Shown here one piece after another: positions 52,728-63,855 of a stretch of DNA of 64,000 bases. Positions within the stretch are counted from its first letter, which is position 1; the number at the start of each line of letters is the position of its first letter. The stretch is from contig OZ020593.1 in NCBI GenBank assembly GCA_963971535.1, positions 17,177,919 to 17,241,918 of the forward strand, given 5' to 3'. The translations under genes were made by a program, and so were the position numbers. The notes beneath the pieces were generated by a model. It made no database searches, had not been told where the DNA came from, and saw nothing but the letters and a program-made list of their open reading frames with translations. Source of the DNA: Notolepis coatsorum (Eukaryota; Chordata; Actinopteri; Aulopiformes; Paralepididae).

Positions 52728-54996
52728 TTAACACATTCGGGCCATTTGGGGCCGTCTAATATCACTCTAGACGGCCAGCATTTCAAAACAGACTTGCATA
52801 GTTCGTGAGGCTGTTTGTAGAGCTAAATCTATACTTTATAGTATTGCTATCTGTCCATTCTCATTGTCAATTGAGACCATAAACCGTCCCTTCAAAATGG
52901 CTTAAAGAAAAAGAAATTCATCAATACGTTGTCATTTTATAGCATCTTGAATATAAGCGTTATATGGGATTTGGGCTGGTATATTTCCTGGAAGGCATGA
53001 TATAAGGCGCTAAGCTAGTAACGTTAAATCCAATGGCATTTCGGCTATAGAGAAGCTAGAGTTAAAAATCAAACTGCATATGATCGATATGATGGTCCAC
53101 CATGAATGCATGAAAGGGGGGGGGGCGGGTGACGTCGTTTCTGATTATTGATTACCAATAACGGCATTTGCCTCAGTAGCCTCATTCGCTGACCGGGTGG
53201 ATGGCTATTGTGGTAATATTGACCTTGAATTCCATAACTAATATGTGTGAATAAAAGAAATTAATCCATAATGTAAAAACAGGGCTTAGCCAAAAGTGCA
53301 TTCCAAACAAACCCCCGCGCAGGGGTAAGACTGGATTAGAGAACAACAGTTGCCGGTCATAAAAGGCCACAGGGGAAGTCACACCCCACAGTAAACAGTG
53401 GCTCACTTTAAATAGCAGAGGAACAAGTGTTATTACACTCTTGTTATGGAATCCTGGTATATGTATCACAGATAGACAGAGTTTCAGTCTGGTGAATAAA
53501 GGTTTGTGTGGTTTCATAGGATGTCTGGTATCAGTCTGGGAAAGCACTGACTGTACTTGGGTGATATTAGACATCTATAACCATATAGAAGGAATGTTTA
53601 TTCAGTCAGAGGAGATTTGAGCAGCCAAAGGAGGGGGGCCATCAAAAGCGCCCTCCTCGATACTCATCAAAGGAACCACACCGACGGGGGCCATTAGGCG
53701 GCCCCCTCTGTTTACTGAAAGAAGACTCACACAGGAACCACACCCACGGGGGCCATTGGCGGCCCCCCTATGTTTAAAGGAAGACAATGACGGGGGCCAC
53801 CAGCGGCTCCCTCTGTTTATTGAGTCAAGACCCACACAGGAGATCGAGGAGGTGGGGGCAGCCGGCCCCCACAGAGAAACCCAGGAGATCGATTGGGGAC
53901 AGCCCCCACAGAAGACCACCTGATTGGATCAAAACGGACTACTAGAATGTTATGATTGGTGGGAAATGATAGTATTTAAGAGCGAACACAGGGTTAATTC
54001 AGGAGCCCAGACCCCTCCCCAGGTCTGCGGCTCCACCGCCACCCATCCAGAGACTACTGTGAGCTGATTGCATTTTACGTGAGTAAATCATGGGAAACAC
54101 CAATTGTTGTTTAGATTCGAGTAATGTACAGATCCCTGATCTATCTGTAAACCAGATTTACTCATGTGTAATGCTTACAGTATTTTCTCTAATTACATTT
54201 ATGTTAACAATGACTGTTGTATGTATGGTGGGGTTTTGAGATGCAAACCTTGTTGATCCTGTGTACAAAACAGACATGATTAATGTATTCTGATAATCCT
54301 TGTATGTGAAAAGCAACCTTTTTATTCACTCCTGGCCGCCGAGACAAATAAATCCATGAGTTGAATTCGAACTCTGTTGTCTGGACTGCACATTTATTCC
54401 TTGCTGGCTATATTGGGAGTCAGATGAGGAGACCAAATTCTATCACTTATGATCCTTTTTCCTCCTCCAGTTTAGCGACCTCCTTGTACTGTACAATAAC
54501 CTTAGATTATTGTTAGGATTCTACTACACTATCAAAGCAAGGCCCAACCAAGCTGAAATTGACATCAAATCGATCTTAACTGTGACCGGTTGGACTGCAA
54601 AAAGGATTTCCCAGTTAGCGATCGCTATCTGGTAGATCGATATGTCCATTGGCTGATCATATATTCCTTTACTGCACACTGGAATCCGCGTCCCAAAACG
54701 TATTCCGTGCTACATGCTACAGGCATAGCTTCAGGTTAGCAGAAAACTACATTGAAGATCCAGAAAAAACAAGACAACTTCTGCCACAGGGAACACTGCA
54801 TTATCGAGACAGCGCCCCTACGAGGATCTGGCCGGTAATGCACTTTTTCGAATTCAAAGAGTAGGGTACTTCTGCAGTGCCGCTCGGTGACATTGAGTAG
54901 GTTATTAAAATGGAATAAAAGCCAAAACAACCTGATGGCCCTCTAGCGTTGGATTCGAAACACGGACATCTCCGTGGCTGGGCGCCAATGTGTTAA
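52728..54996. mobile_element. TTAA element, family C copy 3, with large insertion
   Basis: TTAA at 52728-52731 and 54993-54996. The left part matches copy 2 up to ATTCGCTGACC (about 53205), and the right part resumes near GTGACCGGTTGGA (54580). Confidence 0.8.
53208..54583 (+). mobile_element. LTR-like insertion in family C copy 3
   Basis: About 1.37 kb absent from copy 2. It has an imperfect repeat with hairpins (GGGGGCCATTGGCGGCCCCC type) at 53640-53870, a TATTTAAGAGCGAACA box near 53971 and AATAAATCC near 54347. CTCTGTTGTCTGGACTGCAC follows. The promoter-to-poly(A) layout resembles a long terminal repeat. No gag or pol frame is present and the LTR boundaries were not proved. Confidence 0.35.
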
Positions 54997-55149
54997 AGGT
55001 TATTTTAGCGTGTACAAGGGTGTTTGAGGAGTCTGACGCTCACTGCGTTACAGTTGGCAGCTCTGTGTTGTAGTTGGGGACCATATACAGGTAGGCTACA
55101 TGGTTAGGGACTAGCCTTGTTAAATATTAAAAGTCCTAAGTCATTTGTT
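54997..55149. other. Short unassigned stretch
   Basis: No recognisable feature. Confidence 0.4.
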
Positions 55150-55617
55150 TTTTTTTATCCACTTTTTCTCCTTATTTTCTATTTTTCTCCCATCCCAATT
55201 TCGTATTTCCAATTCTCCCCTCCCCTGTCTTGAACGTTGCTCGACTATGCCTCCCACTGGTCGGTCGTAGGGAGGATAGAAGCCTTGCATCATGTGTCCC
55301 CTCCGGTACACGAGGAGGCAGCCTGTCACATCTTTTCACCAGACAGTGCGGACTCTGTGGCGAGGTGTAACGCGTGGGAGGCTCACACTACCCCCCTAAC
55401 GTCCTGTCTCTGCTGTGCAGGCGTCCCCCAACCGACCTGTAGGAGTCGCTGTCCACAACGTCCAATCCCCACCCATCGACGTCCACCCGCTACCTCTGCC
55501 AATTGAGATAGTATGATGACTGGCCCAAGCCGGAGGCAATGCTGACACCGGGATTCGAGACCGGAGTCTCTTGCATTGGTGACGAGCGCAATCTCCACTG
55601 CGCTACCCAGCCGCACC
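55150..55617 (-). mobile_element. Long tRNA-derived SINE, second copy
   Basis: The minus strand begins GCGGCTGGGTAGCGCAGTGG with box B-like GGTCTCGAATCC and ends in the CCACTTTTTCTCC tail shared with 27694-28175. Internal GGAGTCGCTGTCCACAACGT is also shared. Confidence 0.8.
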
Positions 55618-55624
55618 TAATTGT

Positions 55625-55961
55625 ATGATCACAGCTCCATCGAAGCCTGCAGCTCCCCCAACACAGAAGACGGCGAGGGAGCACTTTCTCCTCAGCCAAG
55701 TGCCTGTGATGGAGGCTCTAACCCCCTCCATTGCAGGCAAAGGCACAAATTGCCATAATCAAAATTCTGGAGGAACTTCGTGCTCTCCAGGAGCAGGGCA
55801 ATGTAGCTTCAGCTGGCCCATCAGCCATGAGGCCAACAAGACAGCAGTGGGAGCAGGGGCAGAGGTACCTTACACATTTTAATTACTGGGAGCAAAATCG
55901 ATACATTGCACCGCACCCCTCCATGTACTGTCAGGATCCCGCCACCGATCTAGAGGTTTAA
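55625..55961 (+). pseudogene. Unrecognised exon-like fragment, transposon-associated
   Basis: Two overlapping frames are open. One has IAIIKILEELRALQEQGN, a short coiled segment, and ends TDLEV with TAA at 55959-55961. An acceptor-like CAACACAG lies near 55663. The style (helix plus Gln/Glu, small exon) recalls C-terminal exons of Myb-like transposon proteins, but I do not recognise it. Confidence 0.3.
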
Positions 55962-55966
55962 TGTCT

Positions 55967-56390
55967 CAGGCAGTCTGCGTGAATACTTTACGCAAGCAAG
56001 TTGTCCTTTTGCGCGATCTGATTGGCCACTGACGTTTCTGGTCATGTGACATGTGCGCCCAATCGTGTGATGGCAAGTTCTTTGGGCGGTTAAGCTTAGG
56101 TGCTCTTTCGAAGTTGGTTAAGGTTAGAGTTTGTCTTAGAGCATGGCGATAGAACGCCAGCCCTGATTCCAAACTCTAACCTTCACCAACTGCGAAAGAG
56201 TCGCCTAAGCTTAACCAGTGATAAACTAGGCGTTAGGTCGTTTGCAGGCTGTTCGACGCGGAAATGGGCTAAGACACTGCTCGTCATGCAATTGGGCGTG
56301 CATGTCACATGACCAGAAACGTGCGTGGCCAATCAGAGTGCAAAACGGGAACGCGGAAGGACAACTTGCTTGTGGGAAGTATAGACGCAG
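55967..56390. mobile_element. Foldback element with nested inverted arms
   Basis: The outer arms share GTGTCACATGACCAGAAACG-like sequence, about 56028-56068 against 56285-56330 inverted. The inner arms share GGTTAAGCTTAGG and AAGGTTAGAGTTT, about 56089-56130 against 56170-56217 inverted. It forms a large hairpin. No coding capacity. Confidence 0.75.
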
Positions 56391-56394
56391 CCAG

Positions 56395-56500
56395 TCTCTC
56401 TCTCTCCTCTGGTCCCCTGCCCTCCTCTGCCCTCCTCTGGTCCTCTGCCCCCTCTGGTCCTCTGCCCCCTCTGGTCCCCTGCCCTCCTCTGGTCAGTCAC
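56395..56500. repeat. CT-rich minisatellite (CCTCTGGTCC units)
   Basis: Several imperfect copies of CCTCTGGTCCCCTGCCCT-type units in a row. Confidence 0.8.
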
Positions 56501-56514
56501 CCATGTTGGCCCAG

Positions 56515-56960
56515 GTCTTCACCCATGTAAAATATACATGTAAAGTAATTTTTACTTTAACCACATACATACCCTTTGCCCTGGGTATAGGGGAGAAGAA
56601 AGGACATGATCTCTTTTTTTTGCTCTTCTTTTTCTAACATATGATGTTCTCAGATTCTTCCATTTCTTTTGGCATTCATCAACTGCAAACTAAAATGTTA
56701 TGATAATGATTGGTATGTTAAATTTCTTGTTCTTTTTAAATAAATGTGATCAAAAGTCTGAAAATCGACCATAGTCCTTATTGTATATTTTTGTAAATAA
56801 TAAATGTGTTTGTGCCAAATCCCAAAAGCGACAGGTCCAGGATATTTTCAATGTTTTGGCTAATTTTGATTTAAATTGTATAATTCCCATTTTAAAATGT
56901 TTTACCATGATATGTGTGGTATCTATTTTTTCAGCACAGTCTCACCTATATGACTGACAA
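56515..56960. other. No gene seen
   Basis: AT-rich sequence before the LINE RT. Confidence 0.4.
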
Positions 56961-58168
56961 GTTAGTTTTCATACTGTATAGTGTATATGAAGAATGCCTG
57001 TTCATCAGACCTTTTTCTTTATGCGGATGACTCAGCCATTCTGGTCTCCCATAAGGACTTGGCAGTAGTGGAGAGGACCCTTAGTGAGGAGCTATCAAAT
57101 GTGCAGACATGGCTGTCAGATAACAAACTATCTCTTCATCTAGGAAAAACAGAGGCCATCCTGTTCGGATCAAAGAAATGGCTTGGTAAAGAAATTGAAA
57201 TGAAGGTAAGAGTAGGTGAGAAGCAAATAACAAACAAGGATTCTGTAGTATATCTAGGCTGCATACTGGACAAACATCTTACAGGAGAGGCCATGGCTAA
57301 AAAAGCCCACACTAAAATCTGCCAGAAAACGAAATTCATAGCTAGACAAGGGAAACTACTGGACCAGGCAACACTTAAAATGCTAGCGGGCGCATTAGTA
57401 CAGAGTCACTTTGACTATGCTGCCACCTCCTGGTTTAGTGGCACTCCACAGGTCCTGAAAAACAAACTTCAGACAGCTCAAAACAAATTAATGAGAGTAG
57501 TCCTTAAACTACCTCCACGTACTCACCTAGGGCCAACTTTCTTTAGGCAACTAAACTGGCTTCCGGTCAATAAAAGGGTAATTCACATAAAATTAGGTCT
57601 CACACACAAGATAGTTCAAAATACAGGTCCGAAATATCTATCTAATTATTTTAATCGATTCCGTGACAATCATTCATACTCCACTAGAAGGAGCAGTACG
57701 GATTTTATTCTGCCAAAATGTAACTCCCTAATGGGCACAAATACTTTTTTATATTCTGCAGCACTGGAGTGGAACAAGCTTCCAGTGGCCCTGAAAAACA
57801 TCGAAGAGGGGGGAGGTTTTAGACGTGCCACAAAGAAATGGCTAGCCAGTGAAGTATAGAATAGCCATAGGAAGGAGAGGGTAGGGAGTGTTTTTTTTGT
57901 ATGGGGTTGCTATTATGTTTTATTCTCTGTTTTTTATTATGATGATCTATGTTTTATTATGATGCTCTATGTTTTATTATGATGCTCTATGTTTTATTAT
58001 GACGCTCTGTTTTAGTATGTTTTATTATGATGCTCTATGTTTTATGATGTCTGTCCATGTCCAAAATCAGGGACCATGATGGAAATAAGTGCTTGCACTT
58101 TCTCATGTTTTTATCCCTTGGATGCTGTCTTTTACTCCACAATAAAAATCAATCAATCAATCAATCAT
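56960..58168 (+). mobile_element. Jockey/CR1-superfamily LINE, 3' half
   Basis: The frame 56981-57859 begins just before the catalytic motif (SDLFLYADDSAILVSHKDL). It continues through the RT thumb (WLSDNKLSLHLGKTEAILFG, VVYLGCILDKHLTGE) to a complete C-terminus (LEWNKLPVALKNIEEGGGFR). It is open throughout and could be a recent copy. The 3' UTR has a roughly 21-bp repeat (TTTTATTATGATGCTCTATG) at 57940-58045 and ends AATAAAAATCAATCAATCAA at 58140-58168. The 5' part, including the endonuclease, is missing. Confidence 0.85.
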
Positions 58169-58437
58169 CACAGCACTTGCATTTCCATGCTGTGATGCTC
58201 CTCTTTCCCGCCTTGGTGCACTGCACACAGGTCTTATGGCTAGCGGTGGCTTTCTGGCTCTTGTCCGCGTCCGCTGCGGGAGGGGTGATGGGAACAGGGA
58301 TGTGGTTTGCCTTCCTGTCCACAGGAACTCCTGTGCTGTCCACTCCACACAGCTCCTCCATCAACACCTCCAGGAACGCCTTGTGTGCGAGAGGCTTTTC
58401 CTGCTTCGCCCTACACAAGTCGCAGTGGAGGATGTAG
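58169..58437 (-). pseudogene. piggyBac-type transposase C-terminal fragment
   Basis: The minus-strand frame gives KPLAHKAFLEVLMEELCGVD, then NHIPVPI, then SHKTCVQCTKAGK and WKCKCCDD. This is the end of a piggyBac transposase: the last helical region and the start of the Cys-rich domain. It stops at the LINE tail junction (58168), so the LINE cut it. It is also the only piece in the window of a transposase that uses TTAA targets. Confidence 0.7.
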
Positions 58438-58439
58438 GA

Positions 58440-60377
58440 CAGGGCTATTCAACTAAATTGTTCAGGGGGCCACATTGTCAGAAACCCAAGGGGCCAGGGG
58501 CCGGACTGCCACGGCGCCTCCCCGTGCTATGAATATATGTACACTTGACACAACACGCAACAAATATATGTACACTTGACACAACACGCAACCACATTTT
58601 CACAAATTTTATTTAACTACATTGCAAAAGTAGTCTACTTTTCAAAATAAGTGCTTCATTTATGTGCCACATCTGCAACATCTCCTGCAAAAAGTGCTTC
58701 ATTTATGACTGTGCAACAACTGCAACATCTCTTCAACATTTCAATATAAAAATAAAATAAAAAACAAACAAGTCAATGATGTGCATCTGAACATTCTAAC
58801 ATCAACACTTGAACAAAAAACACATTTATAGTGCAGCTTATGAAAAATTGCTTCATGTCTGTGCAACAACAGCAAATCACAGCATCTTATTAGCACTTAT
58901 TGTCCACTCTTAACTCTCAAACATCAGGGGGGGTGGGGGGCAGACAGGCCTAGCCTACATACACACATCTAATGAGAGAGATTGCACTTCTTTGACTGGG
59001 CAATGGCAGAGAAAGAGGGTTCATAGGAAGTGAGGGCTACCCGCAAACAGTGATGCAAATGCTCATTTGTCAAGGAGGCACGGTTGCTTGTTTTAATGGC
59101 ATTCATGTGAGAGAAACTGGATTCACAGGTGTATGTTGAGCCAAACATTGTTAGCACAGATATTGCCAGCGTTTTTATTTTGGGGAATGTGTTGACATGA
59201 ATACACTTTATCCAAAATGTTGTGGTGGATTCATTCTCAAGTGCCTGCTTCAGAGCAGATGATGCTTGCATGTCAATTATTTCAAGTTGCAGGAGACCTT
59301 CATCAATGTGAAGTGATGCAAGGAACTCTTGTCCTTTTGTGGAAATAGCAGCTACATTGGCAAATGGGTTGCTCACAAAATGCATCAATTCTCTGGGCAT
59401 GTCAAAATCATCAAATCGACTTGCAAAGTTTTCCCTCAATTTATCAATGAAATCTGTCATTAATTGAGTGACTTTTGGCTGTAACTTTATCAAGTCATCA
59501 ACAAGTAAAGTCAAAAGTGTGGGAAAGTGGAGCATTCTGTCAGTGAGATCAGATGAGAAAAGAACTAGTTTAGTTTGAAATGCAGTTAGACTTTCAACAA
59601 TATCTGTAACTGTTTTATTTCTACCCTGCAGTCCCAGATTAAGTTGATTCAAATGATGAAAGATGTCGCTTAAAAAGCACATATTGGACACAGATCCATC
59701 ATCCAACATTAGCGACACAGAAACGTGTTGGCTTTCTTCTGCTTGGAGTCACGGAGAAACGTTATAATTTCATTCCTGAGGTCACATACTCTCTTGAGCG
59801 CATTGCCCTTGCTTAACCACCGAACGTCATTGTGTAACAGTAAATCACTATGATCAGCTGACATATCCTCAAGTAGTTGACGAAACAGTCTGTGTTGAAG
59901 ACTGGACGTCGCTCTGACAAAGTTAATCATGGCCATAACGGAGTCCATTGTATCTTTCAACTCACCACTGAGTCGGGCGCACAGAACGCTCTGGTGGATC
60001 AAGCAGTGGAGTGATTTCATCCTCGGTGCGATGGCACGCAGTCGTGCAGCCAGGCCTTTGATCCTCCCCGCCATAGATGGAGCACCGTCTGTAACCAGCA
60101 TGTTAACTTGCTCCAAATTAAGCTTGTTGTCTTTGAAAAAAGCAACAATCTTGTTGAACACGATTTCACCGGTTGTCTTTCCTTCCAGAGGTATTAGTCC
60201 CAGGATGTCCTCTCTGAAAATGTCACCATCGAAAAAACGCACAAATAAACACAGCTGAGCTATGTCTGAGTCCACAGCCAACGATATTACAGCAGCTTTC
60301 CTCAATTGACCCAAAATAGTTTCAAAAACGTCTGTGGCTAAAACATCTATCCTTCTCGCTGTTGTTGTATCTGACAT
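58440..60377 (-). pseudogene. hAT-family transposase, 5' truncated, one frameshift
   Basis: Frame 60377-59709 has the catalytic-domain segments SLAVDSDIAQLCLFVRFFDG, NMLVTDGAPSMAGRIKGLAA, SLHCLIHQSVLCARL and HNDVRWLSKGNALKRV. Frame 59718-58969 continues with NMCFLSDIFHHLNQLNLGLQ and the C-terminal dimerisation motif FGSTYTCESSFSHMNAIKTS. The two overlap by about 10 bp at 59709-59718, so one 1-nt frameshift splits a single protein. The low-coordinate end has a hAT-like terminus CAGGGCTATTCAAC at 58440. The N-terminus (BED finger, start codon) is lost at a MITE junction at 60378. Confidence 0.85.
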
Positions 60378-60380
60378 GGG

Positions 60381-60816
60381 CAGGGGTGTAGCTCCAGATT
60401 CTGGGCCCCATGAAAGAATGTATTTGTAGGCCCCCAGTGAATGCGAGCGTGCAAGCGGAATTTTTTTTGGCCATTTTTTTATTGATGAAAACGCATAATA
60501 TGGTTTACTTTTTACCTATACATTCGGATCAGCAGTTCAGCACCTGCACTGTTGGTGGGTGAGCCTAGTAAAGGATGCCGCATTGCGTTCATCTTCAATG
60601 AATGGACCAATGCAATAGTCTACCAAAGCCCCCCCTCTCTCTCTATATATCTCACACACACACACTTCAGAAACAATATCAATGAGAGCATCAATAATAC
60701 ACCTGAGTGATGTCTAGTATAAAAGAAAAAAAAAAGAAAAAAAATTGCCCCCCCCCCCCCCAGTGCTGGGCCCTTGGAATCATCCTAAGCTACCCCCCCC
60801 CCCAGCTACGCCCCTG
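60381..60816. mobile_element. hAT-like MITE (CAGGGG(C/T)GTAGCT ends)
   Basis: Left end CAGGGGTGTAGCTCCAGATT; the right end is the complement of CAGGGGCGTAGCTG. TGGGCCC follows inside each end. It has A-rich and C-run tracts. No clear 8-bp target duplication was found. Confidence 0.65.
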
Positions 60817-60948
60817 CACACACATACAGCAAACAAACCGCTACACATATAAAACAGCTGTAAAACAAGTGACATCCACCTCTAGTTCAGCATCAATCAC
60901 CTATAAGGAAAATATATCTTTACATCAATACATAGAGCATTTCTTGGT

Positions 60949-61678
60949 GAACTAGTTAGTGTGTACTAGTTACCGGAGGAGCTGGTAGAACTAGTTTGGA
61001 GCATTTCTTGGTGAACTAGTTAGTGTGTACTAGTTACCGGAGGAGCTGGTAGAACTAGTTTGGAGTGTTTCTTGGTGATCTAGTTAGTGTTTACTAGTTA
61101 CCTGAGGAGCTGGTAGAACTAGTTTGGAGTGTTTCTTGGTGATCTAGTTAGTGTGTACTAGTTACCTGAGGAGCTGGTAGAACTAGTTTGGAGTGTTTCT
61201 TGGTGATCTAGTTAGTGTTTACTAGTTACCTGAGGAGCTGGTAGAACTAGTTTGGAGTGTTTCTTGGTGATCTAGTTAGTGTTTACTAGTTACCGGAGGA
61301 GCTGGTAGAACTAGTTTGGAGTGTTTCTTGGTGATCTAGTTAGTGTTTACTAGTTACCTGAGGAGCTGGTAGAACTAGTTTGGAGTGTTTCTTGGTGATC
61401 TAGTTAGTGTTTACTAGTTACCTGAGGAGCTGGTAGAACTAGTTTGGAGTGTTTCTTGGTGATCTAGTTAGTGTTTACTACCTGAGGAGCTGGTAGAACT
61501 AGTTTGGAGTGTTTCTTGGTGATCTAGTTAGTGTTTACTAGTTACCTGAGGAGCTGGTAGAACTAGTTTGGAGTGTTTCTTGGTGATCTAGTTAGTGTTT
61601 ACTAGTTACCTGAGGAGCTGGTAGAACTAGTTTGGAGTGTTTCTTGGTGATCTAGTTAGTGTTTACTAGTTACCGGAG
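60949..61678. repeat. 64-bp minisatellite, array 1
   Basis: The unit runs GTTTGGAGTGTTTCTTGGTG to GAGCTGGTAGAACTA, 64 bp, in about 11 copies. Variants are ACCTGAGG/ACCGGAGG and a 10-bp deletion (TACTACCTGAGG). Units contain ACTAGTT palindromic steps. Confidence 0.95.
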
Positions 61679-63023
61679 GAGGTTTCAGGTTTCAGGTTTT
61701 TATTTAGACTCCACAACATATACAGATCATTACTCCAGCATACATTGCTGTCAAGGATAGTAACGTAAAAGCCTCTTGACTTATTTCCATCGTTGTCCTT
61801 GGGTGTCAAGGATGCTAGAAACACACAACTCATTACAGAATTAATCACAATTATTATCTTTGCATAATAATAATGGCACAACCCTAAATTAATACAAAAC
61901 AAAGCACATTTGTTGTTACAATGTTCATTTATGTCGAAAGTCAGTGAGCTTCAGGAAGCACCCTCGGGGGAGGGAATTTGGGGGATGGGAGGGAGGGCGG
62001 AGAGTGGGGGGTGGGAGTTAAGGATAGGGTAGTGGCTTAGGGTTTGGGCGTGTGAGGCAGTCGAGGGATCCACCCCTCCTTCCGTGCACGTCGCCAGTCG
62101 TGCTCGTGGGGGGGGAGGTTTGCGTGAGGATGGGGAGGGGGGGAGGCCATCCATCTTATCTTCAGACAGTCAGATACTGTCCCGTCCTTGGTTGCGATGG
62201 GTACGGATGTCATAAACCAGGTCTTATCTTGACTTCTTCTCCTCGGCCTCTTGCATTGACCTCGAACATTCCTTCTTTTCTTCCACAGACTTGAGTTTCG
62301 TGGCGGGGGGGGGGGGGGGGGGTGGGTTGCATCAGGTTACAATGATTCCTGTAATGCTTTAATTTAATCCAGATCTTGCATCTTCTTTGTCGCGGTCCTA
62401 ATGTCCTGCGCGACCCCCAACATTATTTGACCCCTACATTGTTCATCGGCTGTATGTTGAGCGAGCCGCTTTGTCAGTTCAATGTGGGCATTTTCCAATC
62501 TTGCTACTACTTGACGGCAGCAAATCCAAATCCAAATTGCGATCGCTCCCCAACCGATCAGGAAGATGACGAGGAGATACAGATCCTCAACATCTTCAAT
62601 CTCAATAGAATATAGGCATATTGATCGCCAATTATTCCAACTGTCAATTGCAAACCCGGCCTGGAATGTCCCTATCGGACATAATGGTTCGGTCGCACTT
62701 TGTTTTCTTGAAGAGAAGATTCGATCCACTGCTGCAAAACTCCAGCTTACTAGTTGATCCATTGATTGACTGAGTGGGAAGTCAGGTATATTGAAGAAAA
62801 AGTAGAATGTCCACACCGTCAAGGAGGCAGATGTAAGGCAGTTGTAATTAGGGATCCACACCGTTATTAATTGCAGCTTAGAGTCCACACCGTCGAGAGA
62901 AGCAGAAAGACAGCGCTGGTGTACGGAGATAAAAGCGGCTGCAGGGAGGAGGGTAGAGGAGGCCTTGGAGGGCAGGGAGGAGAGATAAAAAATGCGACTG
63001 CTCTCTGGGGAGGTTAGAAAGGA
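61679..63023. repeat. Unique segment between the minisatellite arrays
   Basis: Begins GGTTTCAGGTTTCAGGTTTT, which starts again at 63856-63858 after array 2. It holds a GC-rich GGGGAGGG tract (61960-62150), a G run at 62304-62321 and the minus-strand frame described separately. Confidence 0.85.
62364..62762 (-). CDS. Putative single-pass membrane protein, unrecognised
   Basis: A 132-codon frame from MDQLVSWSFAAVDRIF to VAQDIRTATKKMQDLD. The frame is open further upstream, but this ATG starts the non-repetitive part. There is a strong hydrophobic segment near residues 73-93 (LYLLVIFLIGWGAIAIWIWI) followed by CC and an Arg/Lys-rich, coiled-like C-terminus. The N-terminal side has no clear signal peptide. 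It sits inside the 2.18-kb tandem segment. It could be a small gene, an accessory frame of a mobile element, or chance. No family recognised. Confidence 0.35.
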   Translation of the reverse strand: MDQLVSWSFAAVDRIFSSRKQSATEPLCPIGTFQAGFAIDSWNNWRSICLYSIEIEDVEDLYLLVIFLIGWGAIAIWIWICCRQVVARLENAHIELTKRLAQHTADEQCRGQIMLGVAQDIRTATKKMQDLD

Positions 63024-63855
63024 TCTGGTAGAGGAGCTGGTAGAACTAGTTTGGAGTGTTTCTTGGTGATCTAGTTAGTGTTTACTAGTTACCTGAGGAG
63101 CTGGTAGAACTAGTTTGGAGTGTTTCTTGGTGATCTAGTTAGTGTTTACTAGTTACCTGAGGAGCTGGTAGAACTAGTTTGGAGTGTTTCTTGGTGATCT
63201 AGTTAGTGTTTACTAGTTACCGGAGGAGCTGGTAGAACTAGTTTGGAGTGTTTCTTGGTGATCTAGTTAGTGTGTACTAGTTACCTGAGGAGCTGGTAGA
63301 ACTAGTTTGGAGTGTTTCTTGGTGATCTAGTTAGTGTTTACTAGTTACCTGAGGAGCTGGTAGAACTAGTTTGGAGTGTTTCTTGGTGATCTAGTTAGTG
63401 TTTACTAGTTACCGGAGGAGCTGGTAGAACTAGTTTGGAGTGTTTCTTGGTGATCTAGTTAGTGTTTACTAGTTACCTGAGGAGCTGGTAGAACTAGTTT
63501 GGAGTGTTTCTTGGTGATCTAGTTAGTGTTTACTAGTTACCTGAGGAGCTGGTAGAACTAGTTTGGAGTGTTTCTTGGTGATCTAGTTAGTGTTTACTAC
63601 CTGAGGAGCTGGTAGAACTAGTTTGGAGTGTTTCTTGGTGATCTAGTTAGTGTTTACTACCTGAGGAGCTGGTAGAACTAGTTTGGAGTGTTTCTTGGTG
63701 ATCTAGTTAGTGTTTACTAGTTACCTGAGGAGCTGGTAGAACTAGTTTGGAGTGTTTCTTGGTGATCTAGTTAGTGTTTACTAGTTACCTGAGGAGCTGG
63801 TAGAACTAGTTTGGAGTGTTTCTTGGTGATCTAGTTAGTGTTTACTAGTTACCGG
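63024..63855. repeat. 64-bp minisatellite, array 2
   Basis: Same unit as array 1, about 13 copies, with the same variant types including the 10-bp deletion units near 63598 and 63658. Confidence 0.95.

Noticed and set aside
60949-63855. CRISPR or phage-type attachment repeats in the 64-bp arrays
   Set aside because: The units abut directly without spacers and vary only by point changes and a 10-bp deletion. These are eukaryotic minisatellites.
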